Shown here: positions 44,375-58,000 of the stretch, piece by piece
How the letters are laid out: the number at the start of each line of letters is the position of its first letter
Position numbering within the stretch: the first letter of the stretch is position 1
Assembly: GCF_000346465.2 (NCBI RefSeq)
Contig: NC_034013.1
Coordinates: forward strand, 18,411,624-18,475,623
Reading direction: 5' to 3'
Source of the DNA: Prunus persica
Lineage: Eukaryota; Streptophyta; Magnoliopsida; Rosales; Rosaceae
DNA length: 64,000 bases
Position numbers and translations under genes: made by a program
The notes under the pieces: generated by a model
Database searches by the model: none
Seen by the model: the letters and a program-made list of their open reading frames with translations, nothing else
What the model was told of the DNA's origin: nothing

Positions 44375-47300
44375 TTAACTTACCTGTAAGATATGATGTT
44401 TTCAGAAGATTAGGCTATTCACTCAATAAATTACGTGTAAGATATTGCATTCTCAGATATGTAGGCACTTTACACTATAACTCACCGGTAAGATATAATG
44501 TTTTAAGAAAGATAGGCTTTTCACTCAATAAATTACGGGTAAGATATTGCGTTCTCAGATATATATGCATTTTACAGTATAACTTACTGCTAAGATATGG
44601 TATTTTAAGAAAATAGGCTTTTCACAAAATAACTTACGGGTAAGATATTGCGTTCTAAGATATATAGGCATTTTACACTATAACTTACCGGTAAGATATG
44701 CTGTTTTAAGAAAAATAGGCTTTCACTCAATAAATTACGAGTAAGATATTGCGTTCTAAGATATATAGGCATTTTACACTATAACTTACCGGTAAGATAT
44801 GGTGTTTTAAGAAAAATAGGCATTTCACTCAATAAATTACGGGTAAGATATTGCGTTCTTAGATATATAAGCATTTTACACTATAACTAACCGGTAAGAT
44901 ATGATGTTTTAAGAAAAATAAGTTTTTCACTCAATAAATTACGGATAAGATATTGCGTTCTCAGATATATAGGCATTTTACACTGTAACTTATCGGTAAG
45001 ATATGGTGTTTTAAGAGAAATAGGCTTTTCACTCAATAAATTACGGGCAAGATATTGAATTCTCAGATATAGAAGAATTTTACACTATAACTTACCGGTA
45101 AGATATGACGTTTTAAGAAAAATAGGCTATTCACTTAATAAATTACGGGTAAGATATTGCGTTCTCAGATACATGCGCCTTTTACACTATAACTTACCGG
45201 TAAGATATGGTGTTTTCAGAAAAATAGGCTATTCACTCAATAAATTACGGGTAAGATATTGTGTTATCAGATATATGCGCATTTTACACTATAACATACC
45301 AGTAAGATATGGTGTTTAAAAAAAAAAAAGGCTTTTCACTCAATAAATTACGGGAAAGATATTGCGTTGTTAGATATATAGGCATTTTACACTTTAACTT
45401 ACTGGTAAGATATGGTGTTTTAAGAAAATAGGCTTTTCACTCAATAAATTCTGGGTAAGATATTGCGTTCTCAGATATATAAGCATTTAACACTATAACT
45501 TACCCGTAAGATATTGTGTTTTAGGAAAAATAAGCTTTTCACTCGATAAATTACGGGTAAGATATTGAATTCTCAGGTATATAGGCATTTTATACGATAA
45601 TTTAATGGTAAGATATGTTGTTTTAAAAAAAATAGGTTTTCGCCTAATCAATTACGGGTAAGATTTTGATTTCTCAGATATACAGACATTTTACACTATA
45701 ACGTACCGGGAAGATATGATGTTTTCAGAAAAATAGACTATTCACTTAATAAATTACTAATAAGATATTACGTTATCATATATATAGGCACTACACACTA
45801 TAACTTATCGGGAAGATATGGTGTTTTAAAAAAAATAGGCTTTTCACTCAATAAATTACGAGTAAGATATTGCTTTCTCAGATATATAGGCAGTTTACAC
45901 TATAACTTACCGGTAAGATATGGTGTTTTAAGAAAAATAGACTTTTTAATAATTAAATTAAGGGTAAGATATTGCGTTCTCAGATGTATAGACTTTTTAC
46001 ACTATAATCTACCAGTAAGGTATGGTGTTTTCAGAAAAATAAGCTATTCACTCAATAAATTATGGGTAAGATATTGCGTTCTCAGATATATGCACATTTT
46101 ACACTATAACTTACCAGTAGAATATAGTGTTTCCAGAAAAATAGGCTATTCACTCAATAAATTACGGGTATATTATTGCGTTCTCTAATATATAGGCACT
46201 TCACACTATAACTTATTGGTAAGATGTGGTGTTTTCAGAAAAAGAAAAAGCTTTTCACTCAATAAATTACGGTATGATATTGCGTTATCAGATATATTGT
46301 CATTTTACACTATAACTTACCGGTATGACATGTTGTTTTAAGAAAAAAAAAGGCTTTTCACCCAATAAATTACGGGTAAGATATTGAGTTCTCAGATATA
46401 TGGGCATTGTACACTATAACTTACTGGTAAGATATGATATTTAAAGAGAAATAAGCTTTTCACTAGATAAATTAAGGGTAAGATATTGAGTTCTAAGATA
46501 TATATGCATTGCACACTATAATTTACCAGTAAGATATGGTGTGTTAAAAAAAATAGGCTTTTCACCTAATAAATTATGGGTAAGATATTTAGTTCTCAGA
46601 TATATAGGCATTTTACACTATAACTTACAGGAAACATATGGTGTTTTCAGAAAAATAGGCTATTCACTCAATAAATTACGAGTAAGAGATTGCGTTATGA
46701 GATATATAAGCACTACACACTATAACTTACCGGGAAGACATGATGTTTTCATAAAAATAGGCTTTTCACTCAATAAATTACGAGTAAGATATTGCCTTCT
46801 CTAATATATAGACATTTTACACTATAACTTAACGGGAATATATGGTGTTTTCAGAAAAATAGGCTATTCAATCAATAAATTACAGATAAGATATTGCGTT
46901 CTCAGATATATAGGCACTTTACACTATAACTTTTTTGTATGATATGGTGTCTTAAGAAAAATAGGCTTTTCACGCAATAAATTACGGGTAAGATATTGCG
47001 TTCTCGGATATATAGGTATTTTACACTATAACTTACGGGTAACATATGGTGTTTTCAGAAAAATAAGCTATTCACTCAAGAAATTAAGGGTAAGATATAG
47101 CGTTCTTTGATATATGCGCATTTTACACAATAACTTACCAGTAAGACATGGTGTTTTCAGAAAAATTGGCTATTCACTCAATAAATTACGGGTAGGATAT
47201 TGCATTCTCTGATATATAGACACTTCACACTATAACTTATTGGTAAAATATGGTGTTTTCAGAAGAAAAAAGGCTTTTCACTCAATAAATTGCGGGTAAG

Positions 47301-50300
47301 ATATTTCGTTCTCAGATATATTAGCATTTTACACCATAACTTACCAGTAAGATATGGTGTTTTAAGAAAAAAATATTTTTACTCAATAAATTACGGGTAA
47401 GACATTGGGTTCTCAGATATATAGGCACTTTACACTATAACTTACCGGTAAGATATGATGTTTTAAACAAATAGGCTCTTCACTCAATAAATTACGGGTA
47501 AGATATTGAATTGTCAGGTATATATGCATTTTACATTGTAACTTATCGAGAAGATATGGTGTTTTCAGAAAAATAGGCTCTTCACTCAATAAATTACGAG
47601 TAAGATACTGTGTTCTCAGATATATAGGCACTTTACACTATAACTTACCTGTGAGATATGGTGTTTTAAGAAAAATAGCATTTTCACTTAATAAATTACG
47701 GGTAAGATCTTTAGTTCTCAGATATATAGGCATTTTACACTATAACTTACTGGTACGATATGATGTTTTCAAAAAACAAATAGGCTTTTCACTCAATAAA
47801 TTACAGGTAAGATATTGAGTTCTCCGATATATAAACATTTTGCACTATAACTTACCGTTAAGATATGGTGTTTTAAAAAAAATAGGATTTTCACTCAATA
47901 AATTACGGGTAAGATATTGCGTTCTCATATATATATATATAGGCATTTTACACAGTAACTTCTCGGAAAGATATGGTGTTTTCAGAACAATAGGCTTTTC
48001 ACTTAATAAATTATGAGTAAGATATTGCGTTGTTGGATGTATATGCACTTTACACTATAACTTACCGATAAGATATGGTGTTTTAAGAAAAATAGACTTT
48101 TTACTCAATAAATTAGGGGTAAGATATTGCGTTCCTAGATATATAGGCATTTTATACTATAACTTACCTGTATGATATGTTATTTTCTGAAAAATAGGCT
48201 ATTAACTCAATAAATTACGGGTAAGATATTGCGTTCTCAGATATATGCACATTTTACACTATAACTTACCGGTAAGATGTGGTGTTTTTAGAAAAACAGG
48301 GTATTAACTCAATAAATTACGGGTAAGATATTGCGTTCTCAGATATATACGCATTTTACACTATAACTTACCGGTAAGATATGGTGTTTTAAGAAAAATA
48401 GGCTTTTCACTCAATAAATTTTGAGTAAGATATTGCTTTCTCAGATATGTTGACACTTTACACTATAACTTACCAGTAAGATATGGTGTTTTAAGAAAAA
48501 TAGACTTGTAAATCAATAAATTTCGGGTAAGATATTGCTTTCTCAGATATAATGGCACTTTACAATATAACTTACGAGGAAGATATAGTGTTTTAAAATA
48601 AAAAAGGCTTTTCACTCAATAAATTACGGGTAAGTTGTTGCGTTGTCAGATATATAGGCATTTTACATTTTAACTTACTAGTAAGATATGGTGTTTTAAG
48701 AAAATAGGCTTTTCACTCAATAAATTACGAGAAATATATTGAGTTGTCAGATATATAGGCATTTTACAGTCTAACTTTCTAGGAAGATATGGTGTTTTAA
48801 GAAAATAGGCTTTGCACTCATTAAATTACGGGTAAGGTATTGCGTTCTCGGATATGTAGGCATTTTACACTATAACTTCCCTGCAAGGTATTGTGTTTTA
48901 AGAAAAATAAGCTTTTCACTCGATAAATTACAGGTAAAATATTGAGTTCTATGATATATAGGCACTTCACACTATAACTTATTTGTAAGATATGGTGTTT
49001 TTTGAAAAAACTGGGTTTTCACTCAATAAATTCGAGTAAGATATTATGTTCTCAGATATACAGGCACTACACACCATAACTTACAAGGAAGATATGGTGT
49101 TTAAAAGAAAAAAAGGCTTTTCACTCAATAAAATACGGGTAAGATAATGGGTTGTCATATACATAGGCATTTTACACTTTAACTTACTAGTAAGATATGA
49201 TGTTTTAAGAAAATAGGCTTTTCACTCATTAAATTATGGGTAAGATATTGCGTTCTTGGATATGTAGGCATGTTACACTTTAACTTCCCCGTAAGGATCG
49301 TGTTTTCAGAAAAAACAGGCTTTTCACTCAATAAATTCGGGTAAGATATTATGTTCTCAGATATATAGGCACTACACACTATAACTTCCCGGTAAGGTAT
49401 GGTGTTTTAAGAAAAATAAGCTTTTCACTCAATAAATTACGGGTAAGATATTGAGTTCTCTGATATATGCACTTCACACTCTAACTTATTCGTAAGATAT
49501 GGTGTTTTCAGAAAAACATGCTTTTCACTCAATATATTCGGGTAAGGTATTGCGTTCTCTGATATATTGGCACTACAAACTAAAACTTACCGGGAAGATA
49601 TGGTGTTTTCAGAAAAATAGGCTATTCACTCAATAAATTACGGGTAAGATATTGCGTTCTCAGATATATGCGCCTTTTCCACTATAACTTACTGGTAAGA
49701 TATGGTGTGTTCAGAAAAATAGGCCATTCACTCAATAAATTACGGTAAGATATTGCATTATGAGATATATAGACACTTTACACTTTAACTTATTGGTAAG
49801 ATATGGTGTTTTAAAAAAAATAGGCTATTCACCCAATAAATTATGGGTAAGATATCGCGTTCTCAGATATGTAGGCATTTTACACTAAAACTTCCCGGTA
49901 AGGTACGGTGTTTTAAGAAAAATATGCTTTTCACTCAATAAATTTCGAGTAAGATATTGCTTTCTCAGATATATTGACACTTTATACTATAACTTATCGG
50001 TAAGATATGGTGTTTTGAGAGAAATAGACTTTTCACCCAATAAATTTTGAGTAAGATATTGCTTTCTCAGATATATTGGCACTTTACACTATAATTTACC
50101 AGGTAAGATATTGTGTTTTAAGAAAAAATAGACTTTTCACTCAATAAATTTCGAGTAAGATATTACTTTCTCAGATATATAGGCACTTTACACTATAACT
50201 TATTGGTAAGACCTGATGTTTTCAGAAAAATAGGCATTTTACTCAATAAATTATGGGTAAGATATTGCGTTATCAAATATGTAAGCATTTTACACTATAA

Positions 50301-50390
50301 CTTACCGGTAAGATATGGTGTTTTAAGGAAAAAAGGATTTTCCCTCAATAAATTACGGGTAAGATATTGCGTTCTCAGATATATAGTCAT
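44375..50390 (+). repeat. Satellite B, left arm, main block, about 59 units
   Basis: Continuous 102-bp units in the same orientation as 38529-39384. With that part, the left arm holds about 6.87 kb, or some 67 units. Each unit pairs two related ~51-bp halves: (A) ACACTATAACTTACCGGTAA ... CAGAAAAATAGGC and (B) CACTCAATAAATTACGGGTA ... CAGATATATAGGC. Unit ends vary by small indels. Occasional single-half losses occur. Confidence 0.93.
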
Positions 50391-52634
50391 TCAATCTCTA
50401 ATTTGAATGCTCATAATTTTTCCAATCATGTTGGACACAAATAGCCTTGGCCATAGTCAACCCTAGCTCACAGTGTAGACTTGATTTGTTGAATCGGTTT
50501 GGTTTTTTTTTGTTAATGTTTTAGAATATCTTTTGTGTACCTTCGAATTCTCAATCTCTAATTTGAATTCTCATAATTTTGGCAAACAAATTGGCTACTC
50601 ATGGCCTTTTCCTCAGCCAACCCTGGCTCATGGTACAAACAGGAACTGTTGAATCAGTTCAGTTTTTTCCATTAATGTTTTTGCAGATCTTTTGTGTCCA
50701 TTCGAATCCTCAATCTCTAATTTGAATTCTCATACTTTTTTCAATCAAATTGGCTACTTCTAGCCTTTTTTTTAGCCAACCCTAGCTCACGGTACATGCA
50801 GGTATTGTTGAATCGGTTCTTATTTTTTCACTCATGTTTTAGCAGATCTTTTGTGTCCCTTCGTATCCTCAATCTCTAATTTGAATTCTCATACTTTTTC
50901 CAATCAAATTGGCCACTTCTAGCATTTTCTTCAGCCAACCCAAGCTCACAGTACAAACATGTATTATTGAATCGGTTCAGATTTTTTCATTCATATTTTA
51001 GCAAATCTTTTGTTTCCATTGGAACACTCAATCTCTAATTTGAATTCTCATACTTTTTCAAATAAAATTGGACACTCTTGGCCTATGCAACAGTCAACCC
51101 TATCTCATGGTTTAGACTGATATTTTAGAATCGATTCAGTTTTTTTGATTTATGTTTTAGTAGATGTTTTGTGTCCATTTGAATGCTCAATCTCTAATTT
51201 GAATTCTCATACTTTTTCCAATCAAATTGACCAATTCTAGCATTTTCTTCAGACAACCCTAGCTCACGGTACAGATAGGTATTGATGAATGGCTTCAATT
51301 TTTTTTCATTCATGTTTTAGCAGATCATTTGTGTCCATTTGAATCCTCAATCTCTAAGTTGAATTCTCAAACTTTTTCCAATCAAATTGGCCACTTCTTG
51401 CCTTTTCTTCAGCCAACCCTAGCTCACGGTCTTGAATCGCTTCAGTTTTTTTCATTAATGTTTTATCAGATCTTTTGAGTCCATTCGAATCCTCAATCTC
51501 TAATTTTAATTTTCATACTTTTTCCAATCAAATTGGCCACTTTTAGCCTTCGCTATAGCTAACCTTAGCTCACTGTACAGACTGGTATTGTTGAATCGGT
51601 TCAGTTTCTTTGATTCATGTTTCGGCAGATTTTTTGTGTCCATTCGAATCCTCAATCTCTAAGTTGAATTCTCATACTTTTTCCAATCAAATTGGACACT
51701 GCTAGCCTTTTCTAGCCAACCCTAGCTCACGGTACATACAGGTATTGTTGAATCGTTTCAGTTTTATTGATTCATGTTTTGGCAAATCTTTTGTATCCAT
51801 TCAAATTCTCAATCTCAAATTTAAATTCTCATACTTTTTCCAATCAAATTGGACACTCCTAGCCATTTACGTTGCCAACCCTAGCTCACGGTACGGACAT
51901 GTATTGTTGAATCGGTTCATTTTCTTTGATTCATGTTTAAGCAGATCTTTTGTGTCCATTCGAATCCTCAATCTCTAATTTGAATTCTCATACTTTTTTC
52001 AATCAAATTGGACACTCCTAGCCTTTGTTCCAGCCAACCCTAGCTCACGGTACAGACTGGTATTGTTGAATTTGTTTAATTTTTTTTATTCATGTTTCAG
52101 CAGATCTTTTGGGTCCATTCGAATCCTCAATCTCTAATTTGAATTCTCAAAGTTTTTCCAATCAAATTGGCCACTTCTAGCCTTTGCTCTAGCCAACCCT
52201 AGCTCACGGTACAGACAGGTATTGTTCTATCAGTTCAGTTTTATTTATTAATGTTTTGGCAGATCTTTTGTGTCCATTCAAATCCTCAATCTTTAATTTG
52301 AATTCTCATACTTTTTTCAATCAAATTGGCCACGTCTGGCCTTTGCTATAGCCAACCCTAGCTCACTGTACAGACGGGTATTGGTGAATCGTTTCAGTTT
52401 TTTTGATTTATGTTTTGACAGATATTTTGTGTCCATTCAAATCCTCAATCTCTAATTTGAATTATCATACTTTTTCCAATCAAATTAGCCACTCCTAGCC
52501 TTTGCTTTGGCCAACCTTAGCTCACGGTACAGACTGGTATTGGTGAATCGGTGTTGTGAAGGATCTTTTGTGTCCATTCGAATCCTCAATCTCTAATTTG
52601 AATTCTCATACTTTTTTGAATCAAATTGGACACT
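50391..52634 (+). repeat. Satellite A, inner left block, about 14 units
   Basis: Units of 159 bp (for example 51941, 52100, 52259) with consensus GCAGATCTTTTGTGTCCATT, CAATCTCTAATTTGAATTCT, CAATCAAATTGGCCACT and CAACCCTAGCTCACGGTACA. They are more uniform than the outer block at 37.6 kb. The last unit is cut at the turn point. Confidence 0.93.
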
Positions 52635-52673
52635 TCTAGCCAATTTGATTGAAAAAAGTATGAGAATTCAAAT
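52596..52673. repeat. Turn point of the inverted satellite array, hairpin
   Basis: Satellite A reverses strand here. The arms (…CAAATTGG ending at 52629, CCAATTTG… starting at 52640) are nearly perfect complements for about 34 bases around a 10-base loop ACACTTCTAG. A second, smaller forward patch of satellite A followed by the same hairpin type lies at about 52915-52985. Confidence 0.9.
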
Positions 52674-55007
52674 TAAAGATTGGGGATTTGAATGGACACA
52701 AAAGATCTGTCGCTACAGGAATTAACAAATTTCAGCATATGCAACAAGACCCGGCTGGACCGTGAGCAAGGGTTGGCCGCTTAAAAAGGTAGGAGTGAGC
52801 ACTTTGATTGGAAAAAGTATGAGAGTTCACATGGGATATTGAGGATTCGAATGGACGGAAGAGATCTGCCAAAACATGAGTCAAAAAAACTAAACCAATT
52901 CAACAATACTTGTCTCTAACTTGAATTCTCATACTTTGCTGAAACAAATTGGACACTTCTAGCCAATTTGATTGAAAAAAGTATGAGAGTTCAAATTAGA
53001 GATTGAGGATTCGAATGGACACAAAAGATATGCCAAAACATGAATTAAAAAAATTGAATCGATTCAACAATAATTATCTGTAGCGTGAGCTAGGGTTGGC
53101 TAAAGCAAAGGCTAGAAGTGGCAAATTTGATTGGAAAAAGTATGAGAATTCAGATTAGAGATTGAGGATTCGAATGGACACAAAAGATCTGCCAAAATAT
53201 GAATTAAAAAAACTGAACCGATTGAACAACACTTGTCTATAGCGTGAGCTAGGGTTGGCTAGAACAAAGGCTATGAAGTGGCCAATTTTGATTGGAAAAA
53301 GTATGAGAGTTCAAATTAGAGATTGAGGATTCGAATGGACACAAAAGATATGCCAAAACATGAATTAAAAAAAACTGAACCGATTCAACAATAATTATCT
53401 GTAGCGTGAGCTAGGGTTGGCTAGAGCAAAGGCTAGAAGTGGCAAATTTGATTGGAAAAAGTATGAGAATTCAAATTAGAGATTGAGGTATCGAATGGAT
53501 ACAAAAGATCTGCCAAAACATGAATTAAAAAAACTAAACCGATTCAACAATACTTGTCTGTAGCGTGAGCTAGGGTAGGCTGGAACAAAAGCTAAAAGTG
53601 GCCAATTTGATTGAAAAAAGTATGAGAATTCAAATTAGGGATTGAGGATTCGAATGGACACAAAAGATCTGCCAAAACATGAAGAAAAAAAATTGAACAG
53701 ATTCAACAATGGCCGTCTGTACCGTGAACTAGGGTTGGCTACGTAAAAAACTGGAGTGTCCAATTTGAATGGAAAAAGTATGAGAGTTCACATTAGATAT
53801 TGAGGATTCGAATGGACACAAAAGATCTGCCAAAACATGAGTCAAAAAAACTAAACCGATTCAACAATACTTGTCTGTAGCTTGAGCTAGGGTAGGCTGG
53901 AACAAAAGCTAGAAGTGGCCAATTTGATTGAAAAAAGTATGAGAATTCAAATTAGAGATTGAGGATTCGAATGGACACAAAAGATCTGCCAAAACATGAA
54001 TTAAACAAACTGAACCGATTCACAACACTTGTCTGTAGCGTGAGCTAGAGTTGACTATAGCAGACGCTAGAAGTGGCCAATGTGATTGGAAAAAGTATGA
54101 GAATTCAAATTAGAGATTGACGATTCCGAATGGACACAAAGATCTGCCAAACATGAATGAAAAAAACTGAATCGATTCAACAACACTTGTCTGTAGCGTG
54201 AGCTAGGGTTGGCTAGAGCAAAGGCTAGAAGTGGCCAATTTGATTGAAAAAAGTATGAGAATTCAAATTAGAGATTGAGGATTCGAATGGACACAAAAGA
54301 TCTGCCAAAACATGAATTAAACAAACTGAACCGATTCAACAACACTTGTCTGTAGCGTGAGCTAGGGTTGGCTAGAGCAAAGGCTAGAAGTGGCCAATTT
54401 GATTGAAAAAAGTATGAGAATTCAAATTAGAGATTGAGGATTCGAATGGACACAAAAGATCTGCCAAAACATGAATTAAACAAACTGAACCGATTCAACA
54501 ACACTTGTCTGTAGCGTCAGCTAGGGTTGGCTAAAGCAAAGGCTAGAAGTGGCCAATTTGATTGGAAAAAGTATGAGAATTCAAATTAGAGATTGAGGAT
54601 TCGAATGGACACAAAAGATCTGCCAAAACATGAATTAAAAAAACTGAACCGATTCAACAACACTTGTCTGTAGCTGTGAGCTAGGGTTGGCTAGAGCAAA
54701 GGCTAGAAGTGGCCAATTTGATTGAAAAAAGTATAAGAGTTCAAATTAGAGATTGAGGATTCGAATGGACACAAAAGATTTGCCAAAACATGAATTAAAA
54801 AAACTGAACCGATTCAACAACACTTGTCTGTAGCGTGAGCTAGGGTTGGCTAGAGCAAAGCCTAGAAGTGGCCAATTTGATTGGAAAAAGTATGAGAGTT
54901 CAAATTAAAGATTGGGGATTCGAATGGACACAAAAGATCTGCCGAAACATAAATCAAAAGAATTGAACAGATTCAACAGTACCCGTCCGTATCGTGAGCT
55001 AGGGTTG
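52635..55007 (-). repeat. Satellite A, right arm, reversed, about 15 units
   Basis: Reverse complement of the 159-bp unit (GTGAGCTAGGGTTGGCTAGA, GGCCAATTTGATTG, AATTCAAATTAGAGATTGAG, GGACACAAAAGATCTGCC). Units from about 53.9 to 54.9 kb are nearly identical, indicating recent homogenisation. Confidence 0.93.
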
Positions 55008-58000
55008 GATATATATATCAGAACCCAACATCTTACACGTAATTCGTGGAGTAAATAACTTATTTTTGTGAAAACACCGTATCTCAACGGTAAGTTATAG
55101 TGGAAAAGTACCATATATATGAGAAAGCAACATCTGACCCGGAAATGATGGAGTAAAGAACTTATTTTTCTAAAAACATCGTATCTTACCGGTAAGTTAT
55201 AGTGTAAAAGACCTATATATATGAGAACCCAACATCTTACACGTAATTCGAAGAGTAAATAACTTATTTGTGTGAAAACACCGTATCTTAACGATAAGTT
55301 ATAGTATGAAATGCCTATATATCTGAGAACACAACATTTTATCCGTATTTTATTTAGTAAATAGTTTGTTTTTCTAAAAACACTATATCTTACCGGTAAG
55401 TTATAGTGTAAAAGGCCTATATATATCAAAGAAAGCGACATCTTACCCGTAATTGATGGAGTAAAGAACTTATTTTTCTAAAAACACTATATCTTACCGG
55501 TAAGTTATAGTGTAAAAGGCTGATATGTTTAGGAACGCAACATCTTACCCGTAATTGATGGAGTAAATAACTTATTTTTCGAAAAACCCCATATCTTACC
55601 GGTAACTTATAGTGCAAAAGGCCTATATATATGAGGACCCAACATCTTACCCGTAATTCGTGTGGTAAATAACTTATTTTTGTGTAAACCCCGTTTCTTA
55701 ACGGTAAGTTATAGTAGAAAAGACCCATATATCTGAGAACGCAACATCTTACCTGTAATTGATGGAGTAAATAAGTTATTTTTCTAAAAACACCATATCT
55801 TACCGGTAAGTTAAAGTGTAAAAGGCCTATATATCTGAGAACCCCACATCTTACCTGTAATTCGTGGAGTAAATAACACATTTTTGTGAAAACACCGTAT
55901 CTTAACATAAAGTTATAGTATAAAATGCATATATATCTGAGAACACAACCTTTTATCCGTATTTTATTTAGCAAGTAGTCTGTTTTTCCAAAAACCTCAT
56001 ATCTTACTGGTAAGTTATAGTGTAAAAGGCCTATATATCTGACAACGCAACATCTTACCCGTAAATGATGTAGTAAATAAATTATTTTTCTAAAAGCACC
56101 ATATCTTACTGGTAAGTTATAGTGTAAAATGCCTAGATATCTGTGAACCCAATATCTTTCCAGTAATTTGTGGAGTAAATAACTTATTTTTGTGAAAACA
56201 ACGTATCTTAACGGTAAGTTATAGTATGAAATGCCTATATATCTGAGAACACAATATTTTATCAGTATTTTATTTAGTAAATAGTCTGTTTTTCTAAAAA
56301 TATCATATCTTACCGGTAAGTTATAGTGTAAAAGGCCTATATATCTGAGAACTTAATATCTTACCAGTAATTCGTGGAGTAAATAACTTATTTTTGTGAA
56401 AACACCGTATCTTAACTGTAAGTTATAGTATAAAATGCCTATATATCTGAGAACACAACATTTTATCCGTATTTTATTTAGTAAATAGTCTGTTTTTCTA
56501 AAAACACCATATCTTACCGGTAAGTCATAGTGTGAAATGCCAAGATATCTGAGAACCCAACATCTTACCTATAATTTGTGGAGTAAATAGCTTATTTTTA
56601 TGAAAACACCGTATCTTAACAGTAAGTTATAGTATAAATGCCTATATATCTGAGAATACAACATTTTATTTGTAATTTATTTAGTAAATAGTCTGTTTTC
56701 CTAAAAACACCATAGCTTACGGGTAAGTTATACTGTAAAAGGCCTATATATCTGAGAACGCAACATCTTACCCATAATCGATGGAGTAAATAATTTTTTT
56801 TTCATTCTAAAAACACAATATCTTATCGGTAAGTTATAGTGTAAAAAGCCTAGATATCTGAGAACCCAACATCTTACCCGTAATTCGTTGAGTAAATAAC
56901 TTTTTTTTTTGTGAGAACACCGTATCTTAATGGTAAGTTATAGTATAAAATGCATATATATTTGAGAACACAACATTTTATCCGTATTTTATATAATAAA
57001 TAGTCTGTTTTTCTAAAAACATAATATCTTACCGGTAAGGTATAGGGTAAAAGGCCTATATATCTGATAACCCAACATCTTACCTGTAATTCGTGGAGTA
57101 TATAACTTATTCTTGTGAAAACCCCGTATCTTAACAGTAAGTTATAGTATAAAATGCATATATATATGAAAACACAACATTTTATCCGTATTTTATTTAG
57201 TAAATAGTCTGTTTTTCTAAAAACACAATATCTTACCGATAAGTTATAGTGTAAAAGGTCTATATATCTGAGAACCCAACATCTTACCCGTAATTCGTTG
57301 AGTAAATAACTTATTTTTGTGAAAATACCGGTTCTTAACGGTAAATTATAGTGTAAAAGGCCTATATATCTGAGAACGCAACATCTTACCAGTAATTGAT
57401 GGAGTAAAGAACTTATTTTTCTAAAAACACCATATGTTACCGGTAAGTTACAGTGTAAAAGGTCTATATATCTGAGAACGCAACATCTTACCCGGAATTG
57501 ATGGAGTAAAGAACTTATTTTTCTAAAAACACAATATCTTACCGGTAAGTTATAGTGTAAAAGGCAAATATATCTGAGAACCCAACATCTTACCCGTAAT
57601 TGATGGAGTAAATAACTTATTTTTCTAAAACCACCTTATCTTAACGGTAAGTTATAGTGTAAAAGTCTTATATATCTGAGAACGCAAAATCTTACCAGTA
57701 TTTTATTGTGTAAATGGCCTATATATCTAAGAACACAACAATTTATCCGTATTTTATTTAGTATATAGTCTGTTTTTCTAAAAAACACCATATCTTACCG
57801 GTAAATTATAGTGTAAAAGGCCTATATATCTGAGAACCCAACATCTTACCCGCAATTCGTTGAGTAAATAACTTATTTTTGTGAAAATACTATATCTTAC
57901 CGGTAAGTTACAGTGTAAAAGGCCTATATATCTGAGAACGCAACATCTTACTAGGAATTGAGGGAGCAAATAACTTAATTTTCTAAAAACCCCATACCTT

